Assembly: GCF_043497005.1 (NCBI RefSeq)
Contig: NZ_JBIEKE010000001.1
Coordinates: 992,001-1,056,000, forward strand
Source: Halobacillus_A sp043497005
Lineage (GTDB): Bacteria > Bacillota > Bacilli > Bacillales > Halobacillaceae
Direction: 5' to 3'
DNA: 64,000 nt
Shown here: positions 16,120 to 24,154 of the stretch, one piece after another
Position numbering within the stretch: the stretch's first letter is position 1
How the letters are laid out: every line of letters starts with the position of its first letter
Made by a program: the position numbers and the translations under genes
The notes under the pieces: generated by a model
Told to the model about the DNA's origin: nothing
Seen by the model: the letters and a program-made list of their open reading frames with translations, nothing else
The model's database searches: none

Positions 16120-17298
16120 ATGGCAGGAAGTATCGAGTGGACAAACGTAACGATTGTGACCCCGGAAGCAACAATCGAAAACGGTTCCCTGTATGTAGAA
16201 AATGGAAAAATCACCGCAATCGCACGTCATTCATTCGGCGGAGCAGATGTAACGATTGAGGGAAAAGGAAGGGCCCTTGTGCCTGGGTTTATTGACGTTC
16301 ATATACACGGAGCCAATGGTCATGATGTAATGGATTCAAGCGAAGAAGCTTTACGTGGCATGGCGGCTGTGCTGCCTCAGGAAGGAACGACAAGCTTCCT
16401 TGCCACAACGATGACGCAGTCAAATGATGAGATTTCAAAAGCTGTAACGAACGTCGGGAACTATATGAAAAATGAACAAGCAGATGGCCTGGCTGAAGTG
16501 CTGGGTATTCACTTAGAAGGACCTTTTATTTCAAGAAATAAAGCCGGGGCTCAGCCTCTGACACATATTGCACCTCCTTCCATCGAGCTGTTCGATCAAT
16601 GGAACAAGAAAAGCGGAGATCACATTCGTCTTGTGACAATAGCTCCTGAGGTAAATGGGGCAGCGGATTTTATTACACACGTCAGTCAAAAAGGCATTGT
16701 TGCTTCCGTAGGGCATAGCGACGCCACGTATGAACAAGTGACAGAAGCCGTAGAAGCCGGGGCGCGCCACGTGACGCATTTGTACAATCAAATGAGCGGC
16801 ATGCATCACCGGGAACCTGGTGTTGTCGGAGCGGCCTTTTTAAATCCTAAGCTGATGGTAGAAATGATTGTAGATCATGTCCATGCCCGTTCGGAGGCAG
16901 TGAAACTGGCGTATCATCATACGAAAGCGGACCGTACGATTTTAATCACGGATGCGATGAGAGCGAAATGTCTTCCAGAAGGAGCCTATGACTTAGGCGG
17001 ACAAGAGGTTCATGTCAAAGGAAAAGAAGCACGGTTATCGGACGGAACCTTAGCAGGAAGTATTCTAACGTTAGAAGAAGCGGCTTCTCATATGGAAGAA
17101 AATATAAACCTGACGCTCAGCGACCTTGCACGGATTACATCCACCAATGCTGCGGTACAATTAGGCGTCGACGACCGTAAAGGGAAACTTGAAGAAGGAA
17201 AAGATGCGGACCTTGTGCTTCTTGATGAGAATTACAACGTAGAGATGACGGTTTGCCGCGGTGTAATTGCCTATGAACGAAAGGAGACGACACGATGA
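16120..17298 (+). CDS. nagA: N-acetylglucosamine-6-phosphate deacetylase
   Basis: A 392-residue amidohydrolase that converts GlcNAc-6-P to GlcN-6-P and acetate. Visible family motifs: metal-site VDVHIHGANGHD, the catalytic-region HLEGPF, GHSDAT with a ligand histidine, HLYNQMSGMHHREPG, and the catalytic aspartate in ITDAM. The start at ATG 16120 follows AAGGAGTGAG; a frame extension to 16084 has no such site. It ends in ATGA, overlapping the start of nagB, so the two are coupled. Confidence 0.95.
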   Translation: MAGSIEWTNVTIVTPEATIENGSLYVENGKITAIARHSFGGADVTIEGKGRALVPGFIDVHIHGANGHDVMDSSEEALRGMAAVLPQEGTTSFLATTMTQSNDEISKAVTNVGNYMKNEQADGLAEVLGIHLEGPFISRNKAGAQPLTHIAPPSIELFDQWNKKSGDHIRLVTIAPEVNGAADFITHVSQKGIVASVGHSDATYEQVTEAVEAGARHVTHLYNQMSGMHHREPGVVGAAFLNPKLMVEMIVDHVHARSEAVKLAYHHTKADRTILITDAMRAKCLPEGAYDLGGQEVHVKGKEARLSDGTLAGSILTLEEAASHMEENINLTLSDLARITSTNAAVQLGVDDRKGKLEEGKDADLVLLDENYNVEMTVCRGVIAYERKETTR

Positions 17299-18041
17299 AG
17301 GTGATCATCACGAAGAACAAGCAGGAATTAAGTGAAAAAGCGTGCGAACTTATCGAACATCAGGTGAAAGAGCAGCCGGATTCCGTGCTCGGCTTAGCCA
17401 CAGGAGGTTCTCCTCTGGGGACGTATAACGAAATGATTAAGGGATTCCAGCATCGTTCTGTGGATTATCGCCACGTAAAAACGCTGAATCTAGATGAATA
17501 TATCGGTTTAGACAAAAACGATCCGCAAAGCTATCATTATTTTATGAGAAAGCATTTATTTGATCACATTAACATTAATCCTGAACACACGTACATTCCG
17601 AATGGGAAAGCGAAGGATCTGCAGGAAGAATGTGAACAATACGAACAATTTATCGAAGAGATCGGCCCGCCGGATCTTCAGCTGCTCGGAATCGGGCAAA
17701 ATGGACACATCGGCTTTAACGAACCAGGAACCCCGTTTGCCCGGGAAACCCACCTCATTCAATTGGAAGAGTCGACAAGGCAGGCTAATGCCCGATTTTT
17801 TGACTCCATTGACGCTGTACCGAAGCAAGCCATTACGATGGGGATCAAGTCCATATTAAAAAGTAATAAGATCGTCGTAATTGCTTCTGGCGAACGGAAA
17901 GTAGACGCTATTCAACGCTTAGTTGAAGAAGAGCCAAGCGAGGATCTGCCAGCCTCTGCCTTGAAGAATCATAAAAATGTTACGCTTATAGTAGACGAAG
18001 AAGCCTATCAAAAAGTTGGACAAGGAGAGGAGACCCAATAG
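17295..18041 (+). CDS. nagB: Glucosamine-6-phosphate deaminase
   Basis: A 248-residue deaminase/isomerase that turns GlcN-6-P into fructose-6-P and ammonia, the last step of GlcNAc entry into glycolysis. Motifs: LGLATGGSPLGTY (phosphate loop), TLNLDEYIGL (catalytic Asp), LLGIGQNGHIGFNEPGTPF (catalytic His and Glu). The length is that of the short Bacillus enzymes, lacking the allosteric C-terminal extension of the E. coli enzyme. The ATG overlaps the nagA stop. Confidence 0.96.
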   Translation: MKVIITKNKQELSEKACELIEHQVKEQPDSVLGLATGGSPLGTYNEMIKGFQHRSVDYRHVKTLNLDEYIGLDKNDPQSYHYFMRKHLFDHININPEHTYIPNGKAKDLQEECEQYEQFIEEIGPPDLQLLGIGQNGHIGFNEPGTPFARETHLIQLEESTRQANARFFDSIDAVPKQAITMGIKSILKSNKIVVIASGERKVDAIQRLVEEEPSEDLPASALKNHKNVTLIVDEEAYQKVGQGEETQ

Positions 18042-18044
18042 AAA

Positions 18045-18770
18045 ATGGTTGATAAACAATCACCACTCCCGATTTATTATCAGATTGAAGAAGATCTTAA
18101 GCAGCGCATCAAAAACAAAGAATTTAAGACCTTTGACATGATTCCATCCGAACGCGAGCTGTCTGAAACCTTTGAGGTGAGCCGTATGACTGTCAGGCAG
18201 GCAATTACGAACCTGGTCAATGAAGGCGTCTTATATCGTGAGAAAGGCCGGGGAACTTTTGTGGCGGAGGAGAAAATTGAACAGCCTCTCCAGGGGCTGA
18301 CCAGTTTTACTGAAGATATGAAAACGCGGGGAATGGAAGCGAGCAGTAAATTGCTTACCTTTGAAAAAGTAAGCGCACCCTACGATATTTCACGGAAATT
18401 AGAAACGAAGGAAGAGGCATCCGTTTACAAAATTCAACGGATTCGCTACGCCGACAAAAAGCCAATGGCAATTGAAACAAATTTTCTATCCGTCGATATG
18501 TTTCCTGATCTAAATGAACAGGCGGTTCATGGTTCGCTATACAGCTACATTGAAAAAATGAAAAAGCAGGCGATCGGAAAAGCTCACCAAGTGATTGAAG
18601 CAACCACGGCTGATGAGAACCAAGCTGCTTTATTGGATATTCCTGTAGGCTCAGCTATTTTGTCGATCGAGCGGCACAGCTGCTTAGCGGATGGAACTCC
18701 TTTTGAAGTCGTCAAATCGTCTTATCGAGCTGACCGCTACAAATTCATTAGTGATATTTATCGTATGTAA
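18045..18770 (+). CDS. nagR: GntR-family repressor NagR (YvoA)
   Basis: A 241-residue GntR/HutC-type regulator: N-terminal winged helix (about residues 5-75, SERELSETFEVSRMTVRQAI) and C-terminal UTRA effector domain (about 90-240, LQGLTSFTEDMKTRG). NagR binds dre sites and is released by GlcNAc-6-P or GlcN-6-P. It lies 3 bp after nagB, and a dre-like site precedes nagP, which gives a closed feedback loop. Ribosome-binding site AAGGAGAGGAG is inside the end of nagB. Confidence 0.92.
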   Translation: MVDKQSPLPIYYQIEEDLKQRIKNKEFKTFDMIPSERELSETFEVSRMTVRQAITNLVNEGVLYREKGRGTFVAEEKIEQPLQGLTSFTEDMKTRGMEASSKLLTFEKVSAPYDISRKLETKEEASVYKIQRIRYADKKPMAIETNFLSVDMFPDLNEQAVHGSLYSYIEKMKKQAIGKAHQVIEATTADENQAALLDIPVGSAILSIERHSCLADGTPFEVVKSSYRADRYKFISDIYRM

Positions 18771-18782
18771 GGAGGGGGAAGC

Positions 18783-19505
18783 TTGTCGTATTTATCAAAG
18801 GCCGCTGAACAAATCCTCCGCTTAGAAGAGTCCACGAACGAGCGGATGACTTCAATCAGTCAAACGATCGCAGAGAAACTAAAAGCCGGCGGGATTATTC
18901 ACTTGTTTGGCTGTGGTCACTCCAGTTTGCTGGCTCAGGAGCCTTACTACCGGGCAGGAGGTCTCGTTCCCGTCCGGCCCATCATCATTGAACCGTTGAT
19001 GCTTCACCACGGTGCTGTGAAGTCAAGTGTGTATGAAAAAACGTCACATTTAGTACAAGATCATATAGCTGAGGAAGACGTACGTGAAGAAGATGTGCTT
19101 ATCGTTATATCTACATCCGGCCGTAATCCGGCACCCATCGATGCAGCAAAATTCGGCCGCAAAAAATGCGCTTACGTGATCGGCATGCTGTCGATGGAAT
19201 ATGCATCAAACCAGCCGTCTCGTCACGAGTCGGGCAAACGCTTAGAAGATGTCGTCGATGCGGTCATTGACACCCAGGTTCCGCTGGGCGATGCCCTTTT
19301 AAAAGAAGAAGGGGTCCCAACCGCGTTCGCGCCTTTGTCTTCAGTGGTGGGTGTTGCATTAATTCAGGATCTGCTGGCGAAAACTGTAGTTCGCCTTAAG
19401 GAAATGGGAGAAGTGCCTCCTGTATTCATGAGCGGAAATCTGGATGGGGTGGAAGAACATAATAGTAAGCTTGTTGAAAGGTATAAACATCGTATTGAAT
19501 TTTAA
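18783..19505 (+). CDS. SIS-domain sugar-phosphate protein (UPF0309 type)
   Basis: A 240-residue protein with one SIS domain: IIHLFGCGHSSLLAQEPYYRAGG (sugar-phosphate binding) and VLIVISTSGRNPAPIDAA. SIS domains bind or isomerise phosphosugars. Proteins of this type occur beside nag or mur genes in Firmicutes, but the exact reaction is not known; MurNAc-6-P etherase (MurQ) is a relative, yet this protein is shorter and lacks the full MurQ motif set. TTG start with AAGGAGGGGG. Last gene of the nag operon, followed by strong 3' hairpins. Confidence 0.8.
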   Translation: MSYLSKAAEQILRLEESTNERMTSISQTIAEKLKAGGIIHLFGCGHSSLLAQEPYYRAGGLVPVRPIIIEPLMLHHGAVKSSVYEKTSHLVQDHIAEEDVREEDVLIVISTSGRNPAPIDAAKFGRKKCAYVIGMLSMEYASNQPSRHESGKRLEDVVDAVIDTQVPLGDALLKEEGVPTAFAPLSSVVGVALIQDLLAKTVVRLKEMGEVPPVFMSGNLDGVEEHNSKLVERYKHRIEF

Positions 19506-19516
19506 AGAACATAGAA

Positions 19517-19560
19517 AGCGTGAACTTTTATAAAGTTCACGCTCAGCTTGTAGAGAAACC
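19517..19560 (+). repeat. 3' hairpin element after the nag operon, copy 2
   Basis: A perfect 12-bp stem (AGCGTGAACTTT with AAAGTTCACGCT, 3-nt loop, 19517-19543) is followed by CAGCTTGTAGAGAAACC. This matches the element on the minus strand at 12372-12421 in both layout and sequence. Confidence 0.6.
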
Positions 19561-19586
19561 CCGTGTTTTCCTACAAGCTTTTTTTG
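19545..19586 (+). terminator. Rho-independent terminator of the nag operon
   Basis: AGCTTGTAG (19545-19553) pairs perfectly with CTACAAGCT (19571-19579), followed by seven or more T. The loop contains GAAACCCCGTGTTTTC, which can form an inner hairpin. Confidence 0.8.
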
Positions 19587-19605
19587 TGCACCCGTGCGGA
19601 CAAAT

Positions 19606-19702
19606 ACCACTCGCTTTCCGCGGACGAACGCCCGAGCCTCCTCGTGAAAACCCCACTGCGGGGTCTCGGATCGCCCGTTTTTCCGCAGGAGTCTCCTGGT
19701 AT
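19606..19702. repeat. Dispersed structured repeat, copy B
   Basis: Read on the minus strand it shows ACTCCTGCGG, GAGACCCCGCAG, CGAGGAGGCTC and CCGCGGAAAGCGAGT, the typical blocks of a Bacillaceae intergenic repeat, in the same order as the copy at 12192-12325. Opposite orientation to copy A. Outer bases ACCA and TGGT are complementary. Confidence 0.75.
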
Positions 19703-19719
19703 TTGACCGCCCTTCACCG

Positions 19720-19763
19720 AAAAAAAACTCTCCTTCACCTAACTCACCTTGGTTAGGTGAAGG
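19720..19763 (-). terminator. Terminator of the transposase remnant
   Basis: CCTTCACCTAA and TTAGGTGAAGG form a perfect 11-bp stem with a 10-nt loop. On the minus strand it is followed by AGAG and eight T. The transposase stop codon lies inside it. Confidence 0.7.
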
Positions 19764-20010
19764 GCAACCTTTTTCATGTTCTGGCAGGCAGCCGTCATCA
19801 GCGCCACGCAAGCGGCAATAGCGCAGCCCATGCAGTTCTTTTGAATCTGCGAAGCTACGCTCGGCTTTCTCTTTTCTCATACGGTATATCCACTTTGGTT
19901 TTCTTCACTTCCTCCTTTTCTTTGAGAGGTTTTTTCCGTGATTCACCCGTTCCTCAAGGACAGCTTCATTCAACTCTTCGATATAGTCAGCTGTTTCCAC
20001 GTGAACTTCT
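19739..20010 (-). pseudogene. IS1182-family transposase remnant
   Basis: The minus strand encodes pieces of a transposase C-terminus in shifting frames: first ADYIEELNEAVLEERVNHGK, then (after a shift) KKEEVKKTKV, then RKEKAERSFADSKELHGLRY plus CRLRG, and after another shift ALMTAACQNMKKVALHLTKV with a stop at 19739. The ERSFADSKELHGLRYCRLRG block and the final MKK segment are characteristic of IS1182/IS4-like DDE transposases. The N-terminal half and most of the middle are missing, so the element is dead. It marks past insertion between the nag and hexuronate operons. Confidence 0.62.
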
Positions 20011-20104
20011 TGTTATAAAAATTAAAACTGCTTTCATTACATACTTTGACTGTTTTAGTTGATTGACAATTAATAAAATTTAAAATAATTATAATTCTCT
20101 ATTT

Positions 20105-20118
20105 TAAAAGCGCTTACA
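20105..20118 (-). promoter_or_regulatory. cre-like site upstream of the hexuronate operon
   Basis: TAAAAGCGCTTACA; its complement TGTAAGCGCTTTTA matches the CcpA consensus TGWAANCGNTNWCA in 13 of 14 positions. Confidence 0.6.
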
Positions 20119-20132
20119 TTATGTTAATATTT

Positions 20133-20174
20133 ACTAAATCGGTTTAGTGAATCGGTTTACTAAACCGATTTAGT
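20133..20174 (+). promoter_or_regulatory. Compound LacI-type operator
   Basis: CTAAATCGGTTTAGT (20134-20148) and ACTAAACCGATTTAG (20159-20173) are perfect inverted 15-mers. Between and within them lies a 21-bp palindrome (20150-20170) with arms AATCGGTTTA and TAAACCGATT around one C. Thus three half-site pairs overlap in 42 bp. The pattern suits a LacI-family regulator such as ExuR, but no such gene is in the window. Confidence 0.7.
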
Positions 20175-20235
20175 GAAGGATGCAACAAGTTAGAGGTGAA
20201 AGGAGAAGTTAAAACTAAGTTAGAGGCAGAAAGAA

Positions 20236-20249
20236 TGTAAGCGTTTTAA
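20236..20249 (+). promoter_or_regulatory. Second cre-like site
   Basis: TGTAAGCGTTTTAA matches the CcpA consensus in 13 of 14 positions and lies about 20 bp upstream of the first gene of the hexuronate operon, downstream of the likely promoter, where CcpA would act as a roadblock. Confidence 0.55.
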
Positions 20250-20269
20250 ATTAGCAAGGGGGAGACAAC

Positions 20270-21280
20270 ATGTCACAAGTTATTGTTAATGAAAAAGAAC
20301 TAAAATCGTTAGTTGTTACAAAACTTAGTGAAGCTAACGTAAGTCAGGAGCATGCTGAAGTGGTGGCGGATGTATTAGTACATGCGGACCTCCGCGGGGT
20401 CAGTTCTCATGGCGTATTACGTACGGAACACTATGTTAAAAGAATGACACAAGGAGGAATGAATGCTAATCCTCGATTTGATGCAACTAAAAAAGGTTCA
20501 TCAGCCTTAATGTATGACGGGGACAATGGCATGGGTCACGTAATAACGAAAAATGCAATGGACGAAGCAATCAAGTTATCAAAAGAAAATGGAATAGGGA
20601 TTGTCGGAATTGTAAACAGCAGTCACTGTGGTGCTTTATCATACTTCGCTCAACAAGCTGCTGATCAAGAAACGATCAGTATGATTATGACACATACAGA
20701 CAGTGCGGTTGTTCCTTTTGGAGGAGCAGAGCCTTTTTTTGGAACGAATCCGATTGCTTACGGTTTTCCAGCTTCTCAGCATCGTCCCGTTATATTAGAT
20801 ATGGCTACGAGTAATGTAGCTTTAGGAAAAGTATTACATGCAAGGGAAACGGGTGATTCTATCCCTGATAACTGGGGAGTAGATGAAAAAGGGAATCCAG
20901 TAACAGACCCTAATCTTGTAAAGTACTTGTTACCTTCAGGAGGACCAAAAGGATACGGTCTCGGACTAGTCGTTGATGTGTTAACAGGGATTTTAACAGG
21001 CGGTGCATTTGGTCCAAATATTTCTACGATGTATGGAGATTACAAAAAGAATCGAGAGTTAAGTCATATGATCGTAACGATTGACCCTGGTTTATTTATT
21101 GATAAGAATGAATTTCTTAATAATATGGATCAAATGATTGATGATTTACATGATGTGAAACCAGCCGAAGGATTTTCTTCCGTCTTAGTTCCGGGCGAAC
21201 CAGAACAATTAAAAGAAGAGAAATATAAAGCTGAAGGGATTCCAATTCCTCAAAGCATATACGATTACTTGAATTCTTAA
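20270..21280 (+). CDS. yjmC: Malate/L-lactate (LDH2) family oxidoreductase, YjmC-like
   Basis: A 336-residue NAD(P)-dependent dehydrogenase of the LDH2/AllD/YiaK family: VLVHADLRGVSSHGVLR (substrate-site Arg and His), GIVNSSHCGALSYF, FGGAEPFFGTNPIAYGFP and LLPSGGPKGYGLGLVVDVLTG. Members reduce 2-keto acids or their sugar-acid analogues. In the B. subtilis exu locus the homologue YjmC is encoded next to YjmD, UxuA and YjmF, as here, so a hexuronate or aldonate substrate is likely. First gene after a LacI-type operator and cre-like sites. AAGGGGGAG precedes ATG. Confidence 0.85.
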   Translation: MSQVIVNEKELKSLVVTKLSEANVSQEHAEVVADVLVHADLRGVSSHGVLRTEHYVKRMTQGGMNANPRFDATKKGSSALMYDGDNGMGHVITKNAMDEAIKLSKENGIGIVGIVNSSHCGALSYFAQQAADQETISMIMTHTDSAVVPFGGAEPFFGTNPIAYGFPASQHRPVILDMATSNVALGKVLHARETGDSIPDNWGVDEKGNPVTDPNLVKYLLPSGGPKGYGLGLVVDVLTGILTGGAFGPNISTMYGDYKKNRELSHMIVTIDPGLFIDKNEFLNNMDQMIDDLHDVKPAEGFSSVLVPGEPEQLKEEKYKAEGIPIPQSIYDYLNS

Positions 21281-21322
21281 GCCTGCTAAATACATAAAAC
21301 CAATATTTAAGGAGGAATTGTA

Positions 21323-22318
21323 ATGAAGAAAAAAGCTGCGTTATTTTTTTCTGGACTGTTAGTCTTTGCTCTGGCTGCTTGTGGAGGGGATGAAGGTGCT
21401 TCAGGATCAGGTGATACAATCACTTGGAAGCTTGGCCATTTATCGAATGAAGATCACCAATGGCATAAAACGGCAGAGAAGTTTGCCGAACTAGTAAACG
21501 AGAAAACGGATGGCCAGATCGAAATTGATCTTTACCCTAATGAAGAATTAGGGTCTGAAACGGAAGTGCTGGACAGCATTAAAGCAGGGACAGCTGATCT
21601 AACTATATCTGGGGAAACGATGGAAAATTGGGCACCGGAAGCTGCTCTTATGGCTACACCATACGCATTTAATAATGAGGAGCATCTACAAAAGGTAGTT
21701 GAGGGAGATATTGGATCTGAGATCGAGGAAAGCGTTAAAGAAGATGTAGGCGTAACCCCTCTTTATTATCACATAAGAGCGCCTAGAAATTTAACCTCCA
21801 ACGAGAAAATTGAAACACCAGAAGATTTAAGCGGATTTAAAATGAGGGTTCCTAATGTACCGCTATTCATGAAAGCCTGGGAGGAAGCAGGCGCAAGGCC
21901 TCAAGCCATGGATTTCAGCGAAGTATTTACTGGGTTGCAGCAAGGTGTAATTGATGGGCAGGAAAATCCGGTAGATCTTATTCAAAGTGGAGGGTTAGCT
22001 GAAGTTCAAGACTATGTAAATGTGACGGAGCACGTGTACTCCTGGATTTATGTTGTTATCGGAAATGATCAGTTTGAAGAATTGGATGAAGATTTACAGG
22101 CGTCCGTCCAAGAAGCTGCTGAAGAAGCACAGGAATATGGGATGGAGTTGTATGAAACAGAGACTAAGGAAATTGAGGAAGAGCTGAAAGAAGAAGGCAT
22201 GGAATTTGTAGAAGTAGATCAGGAAGCATTTGCTGAAAAGATGCAGCCGGGCGTGGAAAGCAGTTTTGATGACGTTCAATTAGATCTTTATGAAAGAATA
22301 CTTGAAGCTGGAGAATAA
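21323..22318 (+). CDS. dctP: TRAP transporter substrate-binding lipoprotein (DctP)
   Basis: A 331-residue DctP-type binding protein. Signal peptide with lipobox LAAC, Cys20, then TITWKLGHLSNEDHQWHKTA, the family arginine region FKMRVPNVPLFMKAW (Arg that binds substrate carboxylate) and GLQQGVIDGQENPVDLI. It captures an organic acid outside the cell for the DctQM channel. The C-terminus is very acidic, as expected of a halophile. Strong ribosome-binding site AAGGAGGAATTG. The neighbouring catabolic genes suggest a hexuronate such as glucuronate or galacturonate as ligand. Confidence 0.92.
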   Translation: MKKKAALFFSGLLVFALAACGGDEGASGSGDTITWKLGHLSNEDHQWHKTAEKFAELVNEKTDGQIEIDLYPNEELGSETEVLDSIKAGTADLTISGETMENWAPEAALMATPYAFNNEEHLQKVVEGDIGSEIEESVKEDVGVTPLYYHIRAPRNLTSNEKIETPEDLSGFKMRVPNVPLFMKAWEEAGARPQAMDFSEVFTGLQQGVIDGQENPVDLIQSGGLAEVQDYVNVTEHVYSWIYVVIGNDQFEELDEDLQASVQEAAEEAQEYGMELYETETKEIEEELKEEGMEFVEVDQEAFAEKMQPGVESSFDDVQLDLYERILEAGE

Positions 22319-22322
22319 TGCT

Positions 22323-22362
22323 TAGATAAACATTCTTCCCTAAAAGGGGGGGTGTTTATCTA
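22323..22362 (+). other. Intercistronic hairpin after dctP
   Basis: TAGATAAACA and TGTTTATCTA form a perfect 10-bp stem; inside, CCC and GGG can extend it. No T tract follows. Probably a 3' stabiliser that favours dctP mRNA over dctQM. Confidence 0.6.
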
Positions 22363-22386
22363 TTAACATCTAAAGGATGATCAATC

Positions 22387-22863
22387 ATGCAACTTATAAA
22401 ATTATTAAGTGGTTTACTTAAGGTTCTTACAGTGCTGCTATTTATGGCATTGGTTATTGTTGTCCTCATTCAAATCACAGGCCGCTATACTACTTTTTCT
22501 TTTGTATGGACTGAAGAGCTCTCACGGTTCCTGTTCATCTATGCCATTGCTGTATCTGCACCACTTGCCATGGAAAAACGGGAGTATGTCAGAGTAGATT
22601 TTCTCTTGGAAGTGCTCTCGTCTAAAATAATGAAATATGTAGATTCTTTTATTTATTTACTGGTTGGCGCATTTTCCGCCTTTCTAATTTACTATGCCTA
22701 TGAGTTTGCCTTATTAGGAGAAAACAAATCCTCCGCAACGATGGCGGTCGAAATGTTTTATATAAATTTAAGTATGGTACTCACATTTTCTCTTTTAACA
22801 ATTTATAGCTTCATTAATATCTATGTTGTGTTAAAGAGTGAGCAGAAAGAAGGTGTAAGGTAA
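22387..22863 (+). CDS. dctQ: TRAP transporter small permease (DctQ)
   Basis: A 158-residue membrane protein with four TM helices, the size of DctQ. The segment SFVWTEELSRFLFIYAIAVS contains the conserved W-T-E-E-x-x-R-F motif of the family, and MEKREYVRVDFL follows. It is the small membrane subunit joining DctP to DctM. It ends 2 bp before dctM. Confidence 0.92.
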   Translation: MQLIKLLSGLLKVLTVLLFMALVIVVLIQITGRYTTFSFVWTEELSRFLFIYAIAVSAPLAMEKREYVRVDFLLEVLSSKIMKYVDSFIYLLVGAFSAFLIYYAYEFALLGENKSSATMAVEMFYINLSMVLTFSLLTIYSFINIYVVLKSEQKEGVR

Positions 22864-22865
22864 TT

Positions 22866-24137
22866 ATGGCCATGATTTTATTTATTTCTTTTCTTGTTTT
22901 GATTTCATTTAGTGTGCCAATTGCCTTTAGTTTAGGTATCTCTTCACTACTATACATATTATTAGCTGAGATCCCTTTAAATATAATCCCGCAAAAGATG
23001 TTTGGAGGGATTAACTCCTTTACATTGCTGTGTATTCCAGGGTTTATTCTGGCAGGTAATTTAATGAACGCTGGAGGAATTACGGATCGGATTATTAAAT
23101 TCACTAATAACATTGTTGGGCATATAAGAGGTGGACTGGGCTTGGCTAACGTAGGTTCATCTATGGGATTTGCCGGAATTTCAGGAACTGCACTGGCGGA
23201 TACAGCCAGCATAGGTTCAGTTATGATTCCTGCTATGAAGAAAGAAGGATATGATTCATCCTTTGCAGTTGCTGTGACTTCTTCTTCATCGACCATTGGA
23301 CCGATTATTCCGCCCTCGCTTCCCATGATTATTTTAGGGACATTAGCTACAGTATCCATTGGAGATTTATTTTTAGCCGGCACGATTCCCGGGGTTTTAC
23401 TGGGTATTTGTTTAATGGTAATAACGTACATCATATCCAAAAAGAAAAACTATCCAAAAGGGGAGCGCCAGCATCTTTCCGTAGTTATCAAATCATTTTC
23501 AGGTGCTTTCTGGGCGTTAATGATGACGGTTGTTATATTATTTGGAATTTTAAGTGGTTTCTTTACTCCCACAGAAGCATCCATTGTGGCCGTGGTTTAT
23601 GCATTAATTGTCGGACTTCTAGTCTATCGTGACCTCAAATTGAAAATGATTCCAAAGGTATTTCTAGATTCAATGGTAAGTACGGCTGGAATAATGATTT
23701 TAGTCGGCTTTGCTAATTTGTTCGGCTGGATATTAGTTAGTGAAAATATTCCACAGCTTGTTGCCGACAGTATACTATCATTTTCTGAAAATCCTATTGT
23801 GGTCATCCTGCTTTTGAATTTATTACTTTTGTTCGTTGGAACATTTATGGAGACGATTGCAGCTCTAGTTATCCTGTTTCCTGTGCTTCTGCCAGTAGCA
23901 ACGCATATAGGCATGGACCCTGTCCATTTTGGAGTAGTCATGGTTCTAAACTTAATGATCGGACTGTCTACACCGCCAGTAGGCGTATGTTTGTTTGTGG
24001 CTTCAAGCATTGGAAAGGTTTCTCTTGGAAAAGCTTCTATAGCTCTTCTGCCATTTTTAGCTGTAAGTTTGTTCGTACTATTGCTTGTTAGTTTTATTCC
24101 TGAGTTAACACTGTTCCTGCCAAGCTTATTTGATTAA
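22866..24137 (+). CDS. dctM: TRAP transporter large permease (DctM)
   Basis: A 423-residue protein with about twelve TM segments of the DctM/ion-transporter superfamily: GGINSFTLLCIPGFILAGNL, SMGFAGISGTALADTASIGS, SSSSTIGPIIPPSLPMI and LMIGLSTPPVGVCLFVASSI. It is the Na+-coupled translocation subunit, which suits a marine or saline habitat. ATG 22866 is 2 bp after dctQ; an AGGTAATT stretch provides a modest ribosome-binding site. Confidence 0.94.
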   Translation: MAMILFISFLVLISFSVPIAFSLGISSLLYILLAEIPLNIIPQKMFGGINSFTLLCIPGFILAGNLMNAGGITDRIIKFTNNIVGHIRGGLGLANVGSSMGFAGISGTALADTASIGSVMIPAMKKEGYDSSFAVAVTSSSSTIGPIIPPSLPMIILGTLATVSIGDLFLAGTIPGVLLGICLMVITYIISKKKNYPKGERQHLSVVIKSFSGAFWALMMTVVILFGILSGFFTPTEASIVAVVYALIVGLLVYRDLKLKMIPKVFLDSMVSTAGIMILVGFANLFGWILVSENIPQLVADSILSFSENPIVVILLLNLLLLFVGTFMETIAALVILFPVLLPVATHIGMDPVHFGVVMVLNLMIGLSTPPVGVCLFVASSIGKVSLGKASIALLPFLAVSLFVLLLVSFIPELTLFLPSLFD

Positions 24138-24154
24138 TAAACGGGGGATTATCG

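Noticed and set aside
16531..16809. Antisense frame within nagA
   Set aside because: Shadow of a well conserved enzyme gene; no start signal.
19359..19880. A 173-residue minus-strand frame across the nag 3' region
   Set aside because: Only its first 30 residues have meaning (transposase remnant); the rest is antisense to the terminator, the repeat and the SIS gene.
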